Shown: piece after piece, positions 17,939 to 27,291 of the stretch
How the letters are laid out: the number at the start of each line of letters is the position of its first letter
Numbering within the stretch: position 1 is the stretch's first letter
DNA from: Hyalangium versicolor
GTDB taxonomy: Bacteria > Myxococcota > Myxococcia > Myxococcales > Myxococcaceae
Length of the DNA: 64,000 nt
Direction: 5' to 3'
Assembly: GCF_020103695.1 (NCBI RefSeq)
Contig: NZ_JAHXBF010000013.1
Span: 62,001 to 126,000, forward strand
Translations under genes and position numbers: made by a program
Notes under the pieces: generated by a model
Database searches by the model: none
The model's input: the letters and a program-made list of their open reading frames with translations, nothing else
Told to the model about the DNA's origin: nothing

Positions 17939-20812
17939 ATGGGCTTTCCGAAGAATCTGGTTTCAAGCTTCCTCTTCCTGTCCGGGGCGACCGCCCTCGT
18001 CTACGAGCTCGTCTGGTCCAAGTATCTCGCCAATGTCCTGGGGAATAGCGGGCAGGCGCACTCCGTGGTGCTCGCCACCTTCATGGGCGGGCTGGCACTG
18101 GGGGCATATGTTTTCGGGCGAACAGCTGACCGGGTGAAGAACCCCCTGGCCATGTACGGCCTGCTGGAGCTGGGGGTGGGGCTCTACGCGCTCCTGTTCC
18201 CCTCGGTGCTCCAGGTGCTGAGCGCGGCGTACCTGTCCGTGGCGGTAAAGGTGCCGGATGGGGTGCGGGTGGTGCCCAAGCTGGGGCTGGCGGCGCTGTC
18301 CCTCGTGGTGCCCACCATGCTGATGGGAGGCACGCTGCCGGCGCTGGTGCGGCACTTCTCCGCCTCGCTGGCCCATGTGCGGCGCGAGCTGGCTCGCCTG
18401 TACGCCGTCAACAGCCTGGGGGCCGCACTGGGCGTGTTCCTCGCGGGTGTGAGCCTGGTGCCGGCGCTGGGCCTGTCCCTGTCGGCGAAGCTGGCCGCGA
18501 GCCTCAACATCCTACTGGCGCTCGGGGCGCTGGCGCTGGCTCGCAAGCATCCGCCCGCGCTCACCCAGGGCCAGGGCGCTCCAGCCGACGGAGCCGCCGC
18601 CGAGGACGGGGATTCGCTCTCCTATCCCCACGCGGCGGTGAGGGCCGCGCTGCTGGGCGTGGCGCTGTCCGGCTTCACCTCGATGCTCTACCAGGTGACG
18701 TGGATCCGCCTGCTGTCCATCGTCCTGGGCGCTTCCACGTACGCCTTCACGCTCATCCTCACGGCGTTCATCCTGGGCATCGGCCTGGGCAGCTTCTGGC
18801 TGATGACGCGCAAGGGCAGGGGAGACCTCCTGCGCCTCTTCGCGTGGCTGCAGGTGGCGCTGGTGGCGAGCGTGTGCATGGCGCTGCCGCTCTACGTCCG
18901 GCTGCCGTACCTGTTCCGTAAAGCGCAGTTCATGATGAACCGCTCGCTGGACACGTGGCCCTACTTCCAGTTCCTCACCTTCGCGTTCTGCTGCGTGGTG
19001 CTGCTGGTGCCCACCTTCTTCATGGGCGCGGCCTTCCCGGCGGCGGCGCGCGTGGCCACCGCGAAGGTGGCCGAGGTGGGGCGGCAACTCGGCGGCGTCT
19101 ACCTGTGGAACACCGTGGGCACCATCACCGGTGCCGCACTCGGCGGGCTGGTGCTGATGCCGTGGTGGGGCATGGAGGGCAACTTCATCGCCGGGCTGGT
19201 GGGCCACCTGGTGGCGGCCGGTGTGGCCTTTGCCGCCGTCCCGAGCCGTCCTGCCCAACCCGTCCGAGCCTTCTGGCCCCTGGGCATCGGCGTAGCCTGT
19301 GGGCTGCTGTTCCTGCTGCCCATGCGCGGTTGGGCCGTCGCCCTGTCGGGCATCACCTCGTTCCGCATGCGCGAGGCGCCGCCCGAGACCTATGCCGCGG
19401 CCGTCTCCAGCTTCGAGCGGAGCATCCAGCCGCTCTTCTACCAGGACGACACCTTCGCCACCGTTCTCGTGGGAGAGCTGAAGAACGGGCACCGGTTCAT
19501 GAAGCTCAACGGGAAGGTGGATGCTTCCAGCGGCCTGGATATGGAGACGCAGATCCTCCTGGGCCAGTTGGGCATGCTGCTGCACCCGCGCCCTCCGGAG
19601 AATGTGCTCATCGTCGGCGCCGGCTCGGGTGTCACCGCCGGCTCCGTGCTGGCCCACCCCGTCAAGCGTCTGGACATGGTGGAGATCTCTCCCGCCGTCG
19701 TCGAAGCGGCTCGCCTCTTCAAGGCCTTCAACCGCAACGCCGTGGATGATCCGCGCACGCACGTCCACATCGACGATGCCAAGACGTTCATGGCGCTCGC
19801 GCCGCTCCAGTACGATCTCGTCATCAGCGAGCCGTCCAACCCCTGGGTGGCGGGCGTCTCGGGCCTCTTCTCGCGGGACTTCTTCCGCACCGTGGATCAG
19901 CACCTCACCGACGACGGCATCCTGGTGCAGTGGATCCACACCTACGAGAGCAGCGAGGAGATCCTCAAGCTCGTCATGCGCACCCTGCGCGAGACGTTCC
20001 CCTACGCCACCACCTGGCTGGGCCCCACGGACCTCATCCTCGTCGCCAGCCGCAAGCCGCTGACCTTCGACGCGCGCCAGGTGGCCGAGCGCATGGCGCT
20101 CCCAGAGGTACGTGAGGATCTGGCCCGTGCCGACATCCACGACGTGTTCGGCCTGCTCGCCAAGCAGGTGCACAGCGACGCGGGGCAGGGCGAGTTCGCT
20201 GGAGCGGGCCCCATCAACACGGATGACCGCAACCTGCTCGAGTACGCTGCTCCGGTGGCCTTCTTCCTCCAGAACCAGGAGACGCGTGTCCACGACGAGC
20301 GCCGGGGCCCGGATGGAGGCTCACGGCTGTGGATCCACCGTTACCTCCAGGAGCATCCGCCCACCGCCCAGCAGGCAGCTGCCCTGTACCGCAACCTCGA
20401 TCGCAACCACGCCCTCAATGATCCGCTCCTGCGCGGCGCCGCGGCGCTCTGGTTCTCGCTCGCCCCGGACAGCCTGGAGGCACGGCTGGCGCTGGCCAAC
20501 ACCACGCTCGCCCAGAAGGACCTGGCCCTGGCCGAGTCAGTGCTCGCCCCCGCGCTGGATCAGGGGCGCGAGGATCGCCATTTCGTCTCTGCCTGGCTGC
20601 GGCTGGTGACGGCTCGGGCCTGGGCCTCGCGCACCGCGTGGACGCCCGTCTCCGGGCTCTCCGAGGCCGTCGCGCTGGGGCAGCAACATCTGCGCGCTCA
20701 CCCCGAGGATTCTGAGCTGACCAAGGCCCTCGCGGCACTCTGCGAGGTGGTGCCACAGGACTGTAACGCCCCAGGTCCTACCCCCACAGTGGCAGCTCCG
20801 GGGGCTCCCTGA
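17939..20812 (+). CDS. Fused membrane / spermidine-synthase-like protein, large
   Basis: A 957-aa protein with 12-14 hydrophobic segments (about residues 8-480), a spermidine-synthase-like domain (about 510-710) and a TPR-like C-terminus. The binding loop is VLIVGAGSGVTAG, the acidic strand is MVEISPAVVEAA and the catalytic-loop equivalent is VISEPSNPWVAG. It starts 43 bases from the divergent mrpA start, so the promoters must overlap. It is the third member of this family in the window and separate from the 4434-9427 pair. Product unknown. Confidence 0.86.
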   Translation: MGFPKNLVSSFLFLSGATALVYELVWSKYLANVLGNSGQAHSVVLATFMGGLALGAYVFGRTADRVKNPLAMYGLLELGVGLYALLFPSVLQVLSAAYLSVAVKVPDGVRVVPKLGLAALSLVVPTMLMGGTLPALVRHFSASLAHVRRELARLYAVNSLGAALGVFLAGVSLVPALGLSLSAKLAASLNILLALGALALARKHPPALTQGQGAPADGAAAEDGDSLSYPHAAVRAALLGVALSGFTSMLYQVTWIRLLSIVLGASTYAFTLILTAFILGIGLGSFWLMTRKGRGDLLRLFAWLQVALVASVCMALPLYVRLPYLFRKAQFMMNRSLDTWPYFQFLTFAFCCVVLLVPTFFMGAAFPAAARVATAKVAEVGRQLGGVYLWNTVGTITGAALGGLVLMPWWGMEGNFIAGLVGHLVAAGVAFAAVPSRPAQPVRAFWPLGIGVACGLLFLLPMRGWAVALSGITSFRMREAPPETYAAAVSSFERSIQPLFYQDDTFATVLVGELKNGHRFMKLNGKVDASSGLDMETQILLGQLGMLLHPRPPENVLIVGAGSGVTAGSVLAHPVKRLDMVEISPAVVEAARLFKAFNRNAVDDPRTHVHIDDAKTFMALAPLQYDLVISEPSNPWVAGVSGLFSRDFFRTVDQHLTDDGILVQWIHTYESSEEILKLVMRTLRETFPYATTWLGPTDLILVASRKPLTFDARQVAERMALPEVREDLARADIHDVFGLLAKQVHSDAGQGEFAGAGPINTDDRNLLEYAAPVAFFLQNQETRVHDERRGPDGGSRLWIHRYLQEHPPTAQQAAALYRNLDRNHALNDPLLRGAAALWFSLAPDSLEARLALANTTLAQKDLALAESVLAPALDQGREDRHFVSAWLRLVTARAWASRTAWTPVSGLSEAVALGQQHLRAHPEDSELTKALAALCEVVPQDCNAPGPTPTVAAPGAP

Positions 20813-20978
20813 GCCCTCCCAGGCCTTCCAGTGTGACTTAAATTCCTGGGATTACGGACATTTCCAGCCATCCTCCCGATGACCGATAGTACGCGGAGTC
20901 TGATCCCTCTACTGTCCGCCTGCCCTCGACATTGAAGGGTGCCGTTTCCCCACCGCCAATACCCCCAGGGAGTTACTC

Positions 20979-21233
20979 ATGAAGGCCCTTCCGAAGAAGC
21001 AGCTGCGCAAGGCTCGTGGTCAAGGCATGACCGAGTACATCATCATCGTGGCCCTGATCGCGATCGCGGCGATCGGCGTGATCACGCTGTTCGGCGACAA
21101 CATCCGCAAGCTGTTCGGCGCCTCCGCCGCGGCGCTCGCTGGTAACTCCAGCGTGTCCAACGACGGTGCCAGCTCCAACGACACCCTGAACAAGAAGACG
21201 ATGAAGAGCTTCGCCGAGAACAACGCTTACTAG
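20979..21233 (+). CDS. Flp/Fap-type (type IVb) pilin
   Basis: An 84-aa pilin-like protein. A basic leader precedes G14, then QGMTEY places Glu at +5 and Tyr at +6 after cleavage, the Flp prepilin pattern. One hydrophobic helix follows (about 20-40), then a short polar tail rich in Ser and Asn. AGGGAG lies eight bases before the ATG. No tad secretion genes are in the window, so assembly must depend on machinery elsewhere. A strong terminator follows, suggesting a monocistronic transcript. Confidence 0.88.
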   Translation: MKALPKKQLRKARGQGMTEYIIIVALIAIAAIGVITLFGDNIRKLFGASAAALAGNSSVSNDGASSNDTLNKKTMKSFAENNAY

Positions 21234-21287
21234 TTCTCGCTGAGTCGGTGGGAGCCCGGCTTCGGCGGGGCAGCTCGCTGGCAGGGG

Positions 21288-21334
21288 AAGGCGGCACGGG
21301 CCCGAAAGGGATCCCGGCCGCCTTTCTGCTTTGC
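21288..21334 (+). terminator. Intrinsic terminator after the Flp pilin gene
   Basis: AAGGCGGC pairs with GCCGCCTT, with an inner CGGG/CCCG stem, and TTCTGCTTT follows. It lies 55 bases past the pilin stop. Confidence 0.65.
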
Positions 21335-21360
21335 GGGCCGATGATCCGCCCCGAGAGCTG

Positions 21361-21410
21361 CCCCTGTCGGGCGCGAGCGGAACGAACCTGTGTGCTTGTC
21401 GGACAGGTTC
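21361..21410 (+). repeat. 50-bp palindromic intergenic repeat, copy 2
   Basis: It reads CCCCTGTCGGGCGCGAGCGG, then AACGAACCTGT, an 11-base spacer and ACAGGTTC. This is the plus-strand counterpart of the element at 10657-10706, with the same arm sequences and spacer length. It lies between the pilin terminator and the caspase gene. Confidence 0.65.
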
Positions 21411-21501
21411 TGACTCGGCGCGGGGGACTCGCGCCCGAGCGGAGGCTTGGAGTAAGGAGAGGGCTTGGGGCGGTCCGGTCCGGGGATCGCGGTCATGACT
21501 C

Positions 21502-23643
21502 ATGGTTGAGAGAGCCGCCGACGGGTGGAGACGCGTGGCCGCGCTGCTGGGCACGCTGGGGTTGATGGTGGCAGCCACGGCTGCTGCCGCTCCGTCCGAG
21601 GAGCCGCGTGCCGCCATCCGGCGCTATGCCCTCATCATCGGCTCGAGCGAGGGAGGGGCCGGGCGCGAGCGGCTGCGCTACGCCAGTTCGGACTCAATGG
21701 CCGTCTCTCGGGTGCTGGAAGAGCTGGGCGGGGTGTCCGTAGGGGATCGGCTGCTGGTGCTCGAGGCGGATCGAAGCTCGCTGGTGTCGGCGCTCGATCG
21801 GATGCGCCAGCTCATCTCCAGTAACCCCTCTCGGGAGGCTCGGCGCGAGCTGGTGCTCTACTACTCGGGGCACTCGGATGCGGACGGCCTGCTGCCGCGC
21901 GGAGAGCGTCTCTCCTACACGGACCTGCGCCGGCTGCTCTCCGAGATCCCGGTGGATGTGCGCATCGCCATCCTCGACTCGTGTGGCTCCGGCGCGCTCA
22001 CCCGTTTCAAGGGAGGCGCGCACCGGCTGGCCTTCCTCTCGGACGTCTCGTCACAGGTGCGTGGGCACGCGTTTCTGGCCTCCAGCTCCGCGGACGAGGT
22101 GGCGCAGGAGGCGGACTCCATTGGTGCCTCCTTCTTCACGTACTTCCTGCTCTCTGGCCTGCGCGGCGCCGCGGACACGAACGGAGACAACCGCGTCACG
22201 CTGGACGAGGCCTACCAGTTCGCCTACCACGAGACGCTCGCGCGCACGGAGAGCACCCAGGGGGGGCCCCAGCATGCGGCTTATGACATCCAGCTGGCGG
22301 GCAGTGGCGATCTGGTGATGACGGATCTCCGCGGCTCGCAGGCCCGGATGGGACTGGCGCCGGAGGTGGAGGGCCGGCTCTTCGTGCGCAACTGGGGCAA
22401 TCAGCTCGTGGCGGAGCTACAGAAGCCCGCGGGGCGGCGTCTGTCGCTCGGCCTGGAGCCGGGCCGCTACCACGTCACCCTGGAGCGTCCCCAGCAGCGC
22501 TTCGAGGCGGAGCTGGTGGTGGCTGGCCGCGAGGAGGCGGAGCTGAACGCGGGGGACTTCGTGCCCATGACGCTCACGCACACCGCCCAGCGCGGCGGAG
22601 GCGCGGCGCCCGAGGAGGAGCGGAGCTCCGTGGACGCGCCCACCGTGCCGCTGAACCTGTCCTTGCTGCCTCCCCTGGCCACGAACACGCTGTGGGGACC
22701 CCGCAGCCTGAACCATGTCTCACTGGGCTTCTTCAGCGCGCGCTCGCTCCAGGTCCGTGGCATGGCGGTGTCCGGTGGCGTCACCTGGGTGGATGGGACG
22801 ATGGAGGGGCTCCAGGCTTCGGGGCTCGTCAACGTGGCGGGCGGCGAGGTGTGGGGAGGGCAGGCGGCGCTCGGCGGGAACCTCGCGTTCGGCGATGGCA
22901 AGGGCGTGCAACTGGCAGGCCTGGTCAACATCGCCGAGGGTTCCTTCACCGGGCTGCAGATGAGCGTCACCGCCAACCGGACGGATGCGGCGATGCGTGG
23001 AATGCAGGCCGGAATCGTCAACGCGACGGAGGTGCTGAGGGGCGTGCAGGTGGGCCTCGTCAACATCGCCGGGGATGTCTCCGGATCGCAGATTGGCCTG
23101 CTCAACGTGGGCAACGAGGTGCGGGGCTTGCAGCTGGGGCTGCTCAACATCGCCGAGGATGTGACGGTGCCCATCGGCGCGCTCAGCATCGTGCGCAAGG
23201 GGCGGCTGGCCTTCGAGGTGTGGGCGGACGACATTTCCCCCGTCAGCGTGGGCTTGAAGTACGGCAGCCAGCGCGTCTACGTGTTGCTCGTCGAAGGCGT
23301 CCAGCCCTGGGAGAAGACGTACCGCTCCTTCCTGTTCCTGGGGCTTGGACTGCACTTCAACCTGACTCCGTCGTATTACCTGGATACGGACATGAGCTAT
23401 GGCTCGTGGAGCACGCATATCTTCGGCAACGCCCCCAAAAATCATCTGATCCGGACGCGGCTGATGGTGGGCCGGGAGCTGAAGCGGAGGCTCGCCCTGT
23501 TTGGCGGAGTTTCGGTGAACCTCTACGACGTGCCCGAAGAGCTCGAGGACCGCTGGATCAGCTGGATGCCTCAGTGGACGGTGGGGAAGGGCGAGAACCC
23601 GGACCGTATGTGGCTCGGGTTGCTCTTCGGCCTTCGTATCTGA
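21502..23643 (+). CDS. Secreted caspase-family protein with C-terminal surface repeats
   Basis: A 713-aa protein. A signal peptide (about 10-30, ending AATAAAA) precedes a caspase/metacaspase fold with the His-Cys dyad H124 (YYSGHSD) and C161 (LDSCGSG). A PEGA-like beta region follows (about 285-360). The rest (about 400-710) has repeated G-x-Q-x-G-L-x-N units (GLVNVAGG, GLVNIAEG, GLLNVGNE, GLLNIAED), as in LA_2272-type surface-repeat proteins. The catalytic domain is therefore predicted outside the cytoplasm. Alternative starts shortly after 21502 are possible, since no good Shine-Dalgarno is seen. Confidence 0.85.
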   Translation: MVERAADGWRRVAALLGTLGLMVAATAAAAPSEEPRAAIRRYALIIGSSEGGAGRERLRYASSDSMAVSRVLEELGGVSVGDRLLVLEADRSSLVSALDRMRQLISSNPSREARRELVLYYSGHSDADGLLPRGERLSYTDLRRLLSEIPVDVRIAILDSCGSGALTRFKGGAHRLAFLSDVSSQVRGHAFLASSSADEVAQEADSIGASFFTYFLLSGLRGAADTNGDNRVTLDEAYQFAYHETLARTESTQGGPQHAAYDIQLAGSGDLVMTDLRGSQARMGLAPEVEGRLFVRNWGNQLVAELQKPAGRRLSLGLEPGRYHVTLERPQQRFEAELVVAGREEAELNAGDFVPMTLTHTAQRGGGAAPEEERSSVDAPTVPLNLSLLPPLATNTLWGPRSLNHVSLGFFSARSLQVRGMAVSGGVTWVDGTMEGLQASGLVNVAGGEVWGGQAALGGNLAFGDGKGVQLAGLVNIAEGSFTGLQMSVTANRTDAAMRGMQAGIVNATEVLRGVQVGLVNIAGDVSGSQIGLLNVGNEVRGLQLGLLNIAEDVTVPIGALSIVRKGRLAFEVWADDISPVSVGLKYGSQRVYVLLVEGVQPWEKTYRSFLFLGLGLHFNLTPSYYLDTDMSYGSWSTHIFGNAPKNHLIRTRLMVGRELKRRLALFGGVSVNLYDVPEELEDRWISWMPQWTVGKGENPDRMWLGLLFGLRI

Positions 23644-23662
23644 ACAGCGCGGCGCGCCTGCT

Positions 23663-24493
23663 TCAGCGGGGCTCGTCGACGATGCCGAGGTACTCGCCGA
23701 GCCGAAGCTCGACGTCGAGGCCCTTCGCGGCGAAGTGCTTACCGAGCCGCGCGAAGCTCGTCTGGAAGCCAGGTTGCGTCAGCGACTTCGTGTACTCCCC
23801 ATAGGCTGTTGCAAAGTCGGCGTCCGGGGGCAGTGACGCCCGGTTGATCTGGGCCTTGGCGGCCGTCATGACGGCCTTGTCGAACGAAGCCAGTCGGGCC
23901 GCGAGCTGGTCCACGAAGCGATCGAGCTCGACGTCGGGCAAGGTTCGCGTGACCCAGCCATATCGCTCGGCGAGTTCCGCGTCGTAGTCCTGGCTGGTGA
24001 GGATCGCTTCGAGGGCGCGGTCACGCCCGATGAGGCGTGGAAGGCGTTCGCTGCCACCTCCCCCGGGCACGATGCCGGTGCCGACTTCCGGCTGTCCGAA
24101 GCTGGCGTGCTCGCGGCTCGCGTAGCGCAGATCGCAGGCCAGAGCGAGCTCGTTGCCGCCTCCGCGGGTTCGTCCACGAATCTTCGCGATGCTCACGAAG
24201 GGTGCTTTCGAGAGGCGAATCACCAGGTCGACCCAGGCCGGGACGGAGCCTGGGCCCGGCGTGAACGGGAACTTGTCGGCTTGCCGCAGATCGAAATGGT
24301 TGAAGTAGAAGCCGCTGGTGCTGCTCGTGAAGATGACGACCTGTACTTGATCGTCATTCGAGAGCTCGACGACAAGCTCGTGCAGCCGTTTCACTGTCTC
24401 TGGCACGATGACGTTCGCGGCTGGGTTCGAGAACGTGATGGTTGCGATCTTCGGCGTCGAGCGTTCGACGCTCACGGTGCTTTGCTCGCTCAT
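23663..24493 (-). CDS. Enoyl-CoA hydratase/isomerase family protein
   Basis: A 276-aa crotonase-fold protein. The second oxyanion segment is RGGGNELALACDL, and the acid Glu is in GQPEVGTGIVPGGGG. The first oxyanion segment is unusual (FYFNHFDL instead of a SAGxD-like loop), so the reaction may differ from simple hydration. It is the last gene of a minus-strand cluster with an alpha/beta hydrolase and an SDR, 36 bases after the hydrolase. Substrate unknown. Confidence 0.85.
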   Translation of the reverse strand: MSEQSTVSVERSTPKIATITFSNPAANVIVPETVKRLHELVVELSNDDQVQVVIFTSSTSGFYFNHFDLRQADKFPFTPGPGSVPAWVDLVIRLSKAPFVSIAKIRGRTRGGGNELALACDLRYASREHASFGQPEVGTGIVPGGGGSERLPRLIGRDRALEAILTSQDYDAELAERYGWVTRTLPDVELDRFVDQLAARLASFDKAVMTAAKAQINRASLPPDADFATAYGEYTKSLTQPGFQTSFARLGKHFAAKGLDVELRLGEYLGIVDEPR

Positions 24494-24529
24494 TTTGCGC
24501 TCCTGGGATTGCCTTGCTCAACGTTCCGG

Positions 24530-25387
24530 CTAGCGGCCGAGGAAGCGGTTCACGTCAGCAGCGAACTCTTCTGGATACTGGAACAAGAATGCGTGCCCAG
24601 CGTCCGGGTAGATTCGCAGTTGTGCATTCGCAAGGTGTCGGGCCATCAGGTAGGAGTTGGTCGTCGGTACCATGATGTCGTTGTCGCCGTTGGCCACCAG
24701 CGTCGGCTGCTTGATCGCCGCGAGGCGCGAGAGCTTCGACGCGTCCGGGATACCCCAGGTCGAGATGGCGGTCAGGTGCGCGTGGGTCGTCTCCCGGGTC
24801 ACGGCAACGTCTCGATCGGTCTGCCGCAGGCGAAGGCGCGCGATGAACTCGCGGCCCTTGGCGCGACTCGACTCCGATTTTTCGAAGAAGATGGTCAGTA
24901 TTGCCTCCGCGTCGATCTTTTCGCGCAGCGCGATCTCGAGCACTTCCGGCACGTACATGTGCATGCCCTCGCCGCCTTGGGGGCCCGTTCCGGCGAGGAC
25001 CAGGCGGCGCACCTGATGGGGCCTCATCAGGGCGAACTCTTGCGCCACGAAGCCACCCAGCGAGAAGCCCAGGAGGTCGACACGCGCCAGCTTGAGCGCA
25101 TCGACGAAGGCGATGGCGCCGTGAGCCATCTCGGTGACCGTGTCCGGCGTCCTGCCGCTCGAGCCCGCGACGCCGACGTTGTCCATCAGGATGATCTCAC
25201 GCTCTTCAGCGAGCGCGTCGACCAGGGCCGGGTCCCAGTTGTCGAGATTGGCGCGATAGTGAACGAAGCACACGAGCGGCGTCGCCGAGCCGTCGTTCTT
25301 GCCGAACCGCCGGTAGGCGTACCTCACGCCGTTGGCCGCTTCGAGAGTCAGGTTGGGAGCAGTCAGTTGCCCGATTTTCATGGTCAT
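24530..25387 (-). CDS. Alpha/beta hydrolase
   Basis: A 285-aa hydrolase with nucleophile S109 in GFSLGG, an acid in NGDND (D235/D237) and H265 in GHAFLF. The cap region and length fit the haloperoxidase/ester-hydrolase group. It lies 19 bases after the SDR gene and is probably co-transcribed with it and the hydratase-like gene. The divergent GlxA/AraC regulator is the likely controller. Substrate not predictable. Confidence 0.88.
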   Translation of the reverse strand: MTMKIGQLTAPNLTLEAANGVRYAYRRFGKNDGSATPLVCFVHYRANLDNWDPALVDALAEEREIILMDNVGVAGSSGRTPDTVTEMAHGAIAFVDALKLARVDLLGFSLGGFVAQEFALMRPHQVRRLVLAGTGPQGGEGMHMYVPEVLEIALREKIDAEAILTIFFEKSESSRAKGREFIARLRLRQTDRDVAVTRETTHAHLTAISTWGIPDASKLSRLAAIKQPTLVANGDNDIMVPTTNSYLMARHLANAQLRIYPDAGHAFLFQYPEEFAADVNRFLGR

Positions 25388-25406
25388 GTTGGGTCCTTTC
25401 GCTCGC

Positions 25407-26117
25407 TCAGCGAGTCGGTTTCGAGGGGGGACGGAGATACAGCCCGCGTGACAAGCCGTCTTTCACCCGCCTTGTGAGCTCGTCGACGAGCACCTCGTCG
25501 GCGCCAGCCTCCACACCCTCCAGTGCCAGTCGCGCGACTTCCTCTGGCCGCACCTTCGGGACATCGAGTTCGCGCACCATGTCCGTGTCGATGTAGCCGG
25601 CGTGCACGGCGGTCACCTGCGTGCCTTGCGGCTCGAGTTCTGCCCGTAGTCCGTTGGTCAGCGCCCACGCCGCGGCTTTCGAGGCGCAGTAGGTCGCCGA
25701 GCCGGGCGGTGCCACCCAACTGAGCACCGACAGAACGTTGAGAATCGCGCCGCCGCCGTTCTTCGCGAGGACGGGTGCGAAGGCCTCACTCACCGCGAGG
25801 AGCCCGAAAAAATTAGTCTCGAACTCCTCGCGCGCGCTCGCGACGATGTCTCCCGCAAGCAGCCTGCGTGTTCGCAGGACGCCGGCGTTGTTCACGACAA
25901 GGGTGACGTCGCCGAGCTCGCGAGCCGCCGCCGCGATGGTATCGGGCTTCGTCACGTCGAGGACCACTGGCACGACGCCGGCGATGGAACTCGGGGTGGG
26001 AGTGCGAGCTGCTGCGTAGACCTTCCTGGCGCCGCGCTCGACCAGCGCTTTCACGATGCTGAGACCGAGGCCCCGGCTGGCGCCCGTGACGAGCGCGACG
26101 GATTGCTGAATGTTCAT
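25407..26117 (-). CDS. Short-chain dehydrogenase/reductase
   Basis: A 236-aa classical SDR. It has the nucleotide loop TGASRGLG (11-18), NNAG (76-79), the catalytic Ser in NVLSVLS, and Y143/K147 in YCASK. ATG 26117 is chosen because AAGGAGG lies just upstream; the longer frame to 26201 overlaps the divergent regulator. It is the first gene of the cluster running down to 23663. The substrate is unknown. Confidence 0.9.
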   Translation of the reverse strand: MNIQQSVALVTGASRGLGLSIVKALVERGARKVYAAARTPTPSSIAGVVPVVLDVTKPDTIAAAARELGDVTLVVNNAGVLRTRRLLAGDIVASAREEFETNFFGLLAVSEAFAPVLAKNGGGAILNVLSVLSWVAPPGSATYCASKAAAWALTNGLRAELEPQGTQVTAVHAGYIDTDMVRELDVPKVRPEEVARLALEGVEAGADEVLVDELTRRVKDGLSRGLYLRPPSKPTR

Positions 26118-26189
26118 GACCTCCTTTTCGCAACGACGCGCGGTTCGAGCCAGTGGCAGAATCGACAATGTTCGGTCTATCCTTGCCAT

Positions 26190-27179
26190 ATGTTCGTGCA
26201 CTTGCTCCTGGAAGGCGTTGCTGACGGCTCGCTCGGCGTGGCGCTCGACGTCGTCAGCACGGCGTCGTTCCTCGCCGAGGCTGGGCGGACCCCTATCCCT
26301 CGTGGAACGAAGGCGCTGTCCCAGCGCGTGGTTTCACTCGACGGCCAGCCGGTGCGTTCCGCCGCTGGGCGCACCATCGCCGTGGAAGGGGCGTTCAGTC
26401 TTCGAGGCCTCCGCAAGGGCGATGTCGTCGTCTTGCCCGGGCTGTTCTCCGCCAGCGGGCGAACCGTCGAGCAGTTGCTGGCTCGCGAGGACGCGCGACG
26501 TGCCGCGGGCCTCCTTCCAGAGGCAGCCGCCAAGGGCGTGATGCTCGCCGCGTCGTGCTCGGCCACGTTCGTGCTCGCCGCGTCCGGTCTCCTCGATGGA
26601 CAGTCCGCGACGACGTCGTGGTGGCTCGTGCCGGAGTTCGCGCGGCGATTCCCCCGGGTGTCGCTCTCGGCCGACCGCATGGTGGTCGACGCTGGGGACA
26701 TCCTGACCGCGGGCTCCTCGCTGGCCCACGCCGACCTCATGCTCGCGATCGCCGCGCGGCTGCTGGGACCTTCCGTGGCGCATCTCGTGGCGCGCTACCT
26801 TGTGCTCGACGAGCGGCCGTCCCAGGCGCGCTACATGGTGACGGAGCATCTGCGCGTGTCCGACCCCGCGCTGCAAGCGGTCGAACGCTTCATCTTCCAG
26901 AACGTCGGCCGTCAACTGTCTCTGGACGAGCTCTCCCGCGTGGCCGCGCTGTCTCCACGCACGCTCGCGCGCCGAGTCCACGCCAGTCTCGGAATGACGC
27001 CGCACGAGTTCGTGCAGCGCATCCGCGTGAGCCGTGCCGTCCATCTTCTCGAGACGACGCACGTCTCGGTCGAGGACGTCGCTGCACGGGTGGGCTACGC
27101 GGACGCGGCGGCCTTCCGCCGTGTCTTTCGCCGCTTCACGGGGGAGTCACCTCGGCGCCGACGTGCGCCGGCTGGATGA
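26190..27179 (+). CDS. GlxA-family transcriptional regulator (DJ-1/PfpI + AraC HTH)
   Basis: A 329-aa regulator. The N-terminal class I amidotransferase-like domain has a nucleophile-elbow Cys in AASCSATFVLA. The C-terminal AraC-type double HTH (about 235-325) has ELSRVAALSPRTLARR and VEDVAARVGYADAAAFRRVF. ATG 26190 begins the conserved fold; the 29 codons upstream overlap the divergent SDR start region. Only 72 bases separate the two starts, so it probably controls the SDR-hydrolase-hydratase operon and itself. Confidence 0.88.
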   Translation: MFVHLLLEGVADGSLGVALDVVSTASFLAEAGRTPIPRGTKALSQRVVSLDGQPVRSAAGRTIAVEGAFSLRGLRKGDVVVLPGLFSASGRTVEQLLAREDARRAAGLLPEAAAKGVMLAASCSATFVLAASGLLDGQSATTSWWLVPEFARRFPRVSLSADRMVVDAGDILTAGSSLAHADLMLAIAARLLGPSVAHLVARYLVLDERPSQARYMVTEHLRVSDPALQAVERFIFQNVGRQLSLDELSRVAALSPRTLARRVHASLGMTPHEFVQRIRVSRAVHLLETTHVSVEDVAARVGYADAAAFRRVFRRFTGESPRRRRAPAG

Positions 27180-27291
27180 AGCGCACGACGGCGCGTGCGA
27201 CGTGGCGAACGGTCTCGAGAGTCGTGCCGGTGACACCTGACCGGGGGTGCGGTGTTCCCTTCGCACAATCGTCGTACACGAGGGGAAACAC

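Noticed and set aside
27215..27260. Third copy of the 50-bp palindromic element
   Set aside because: Only a short stretch resembles it; the palindromic arms are missing.
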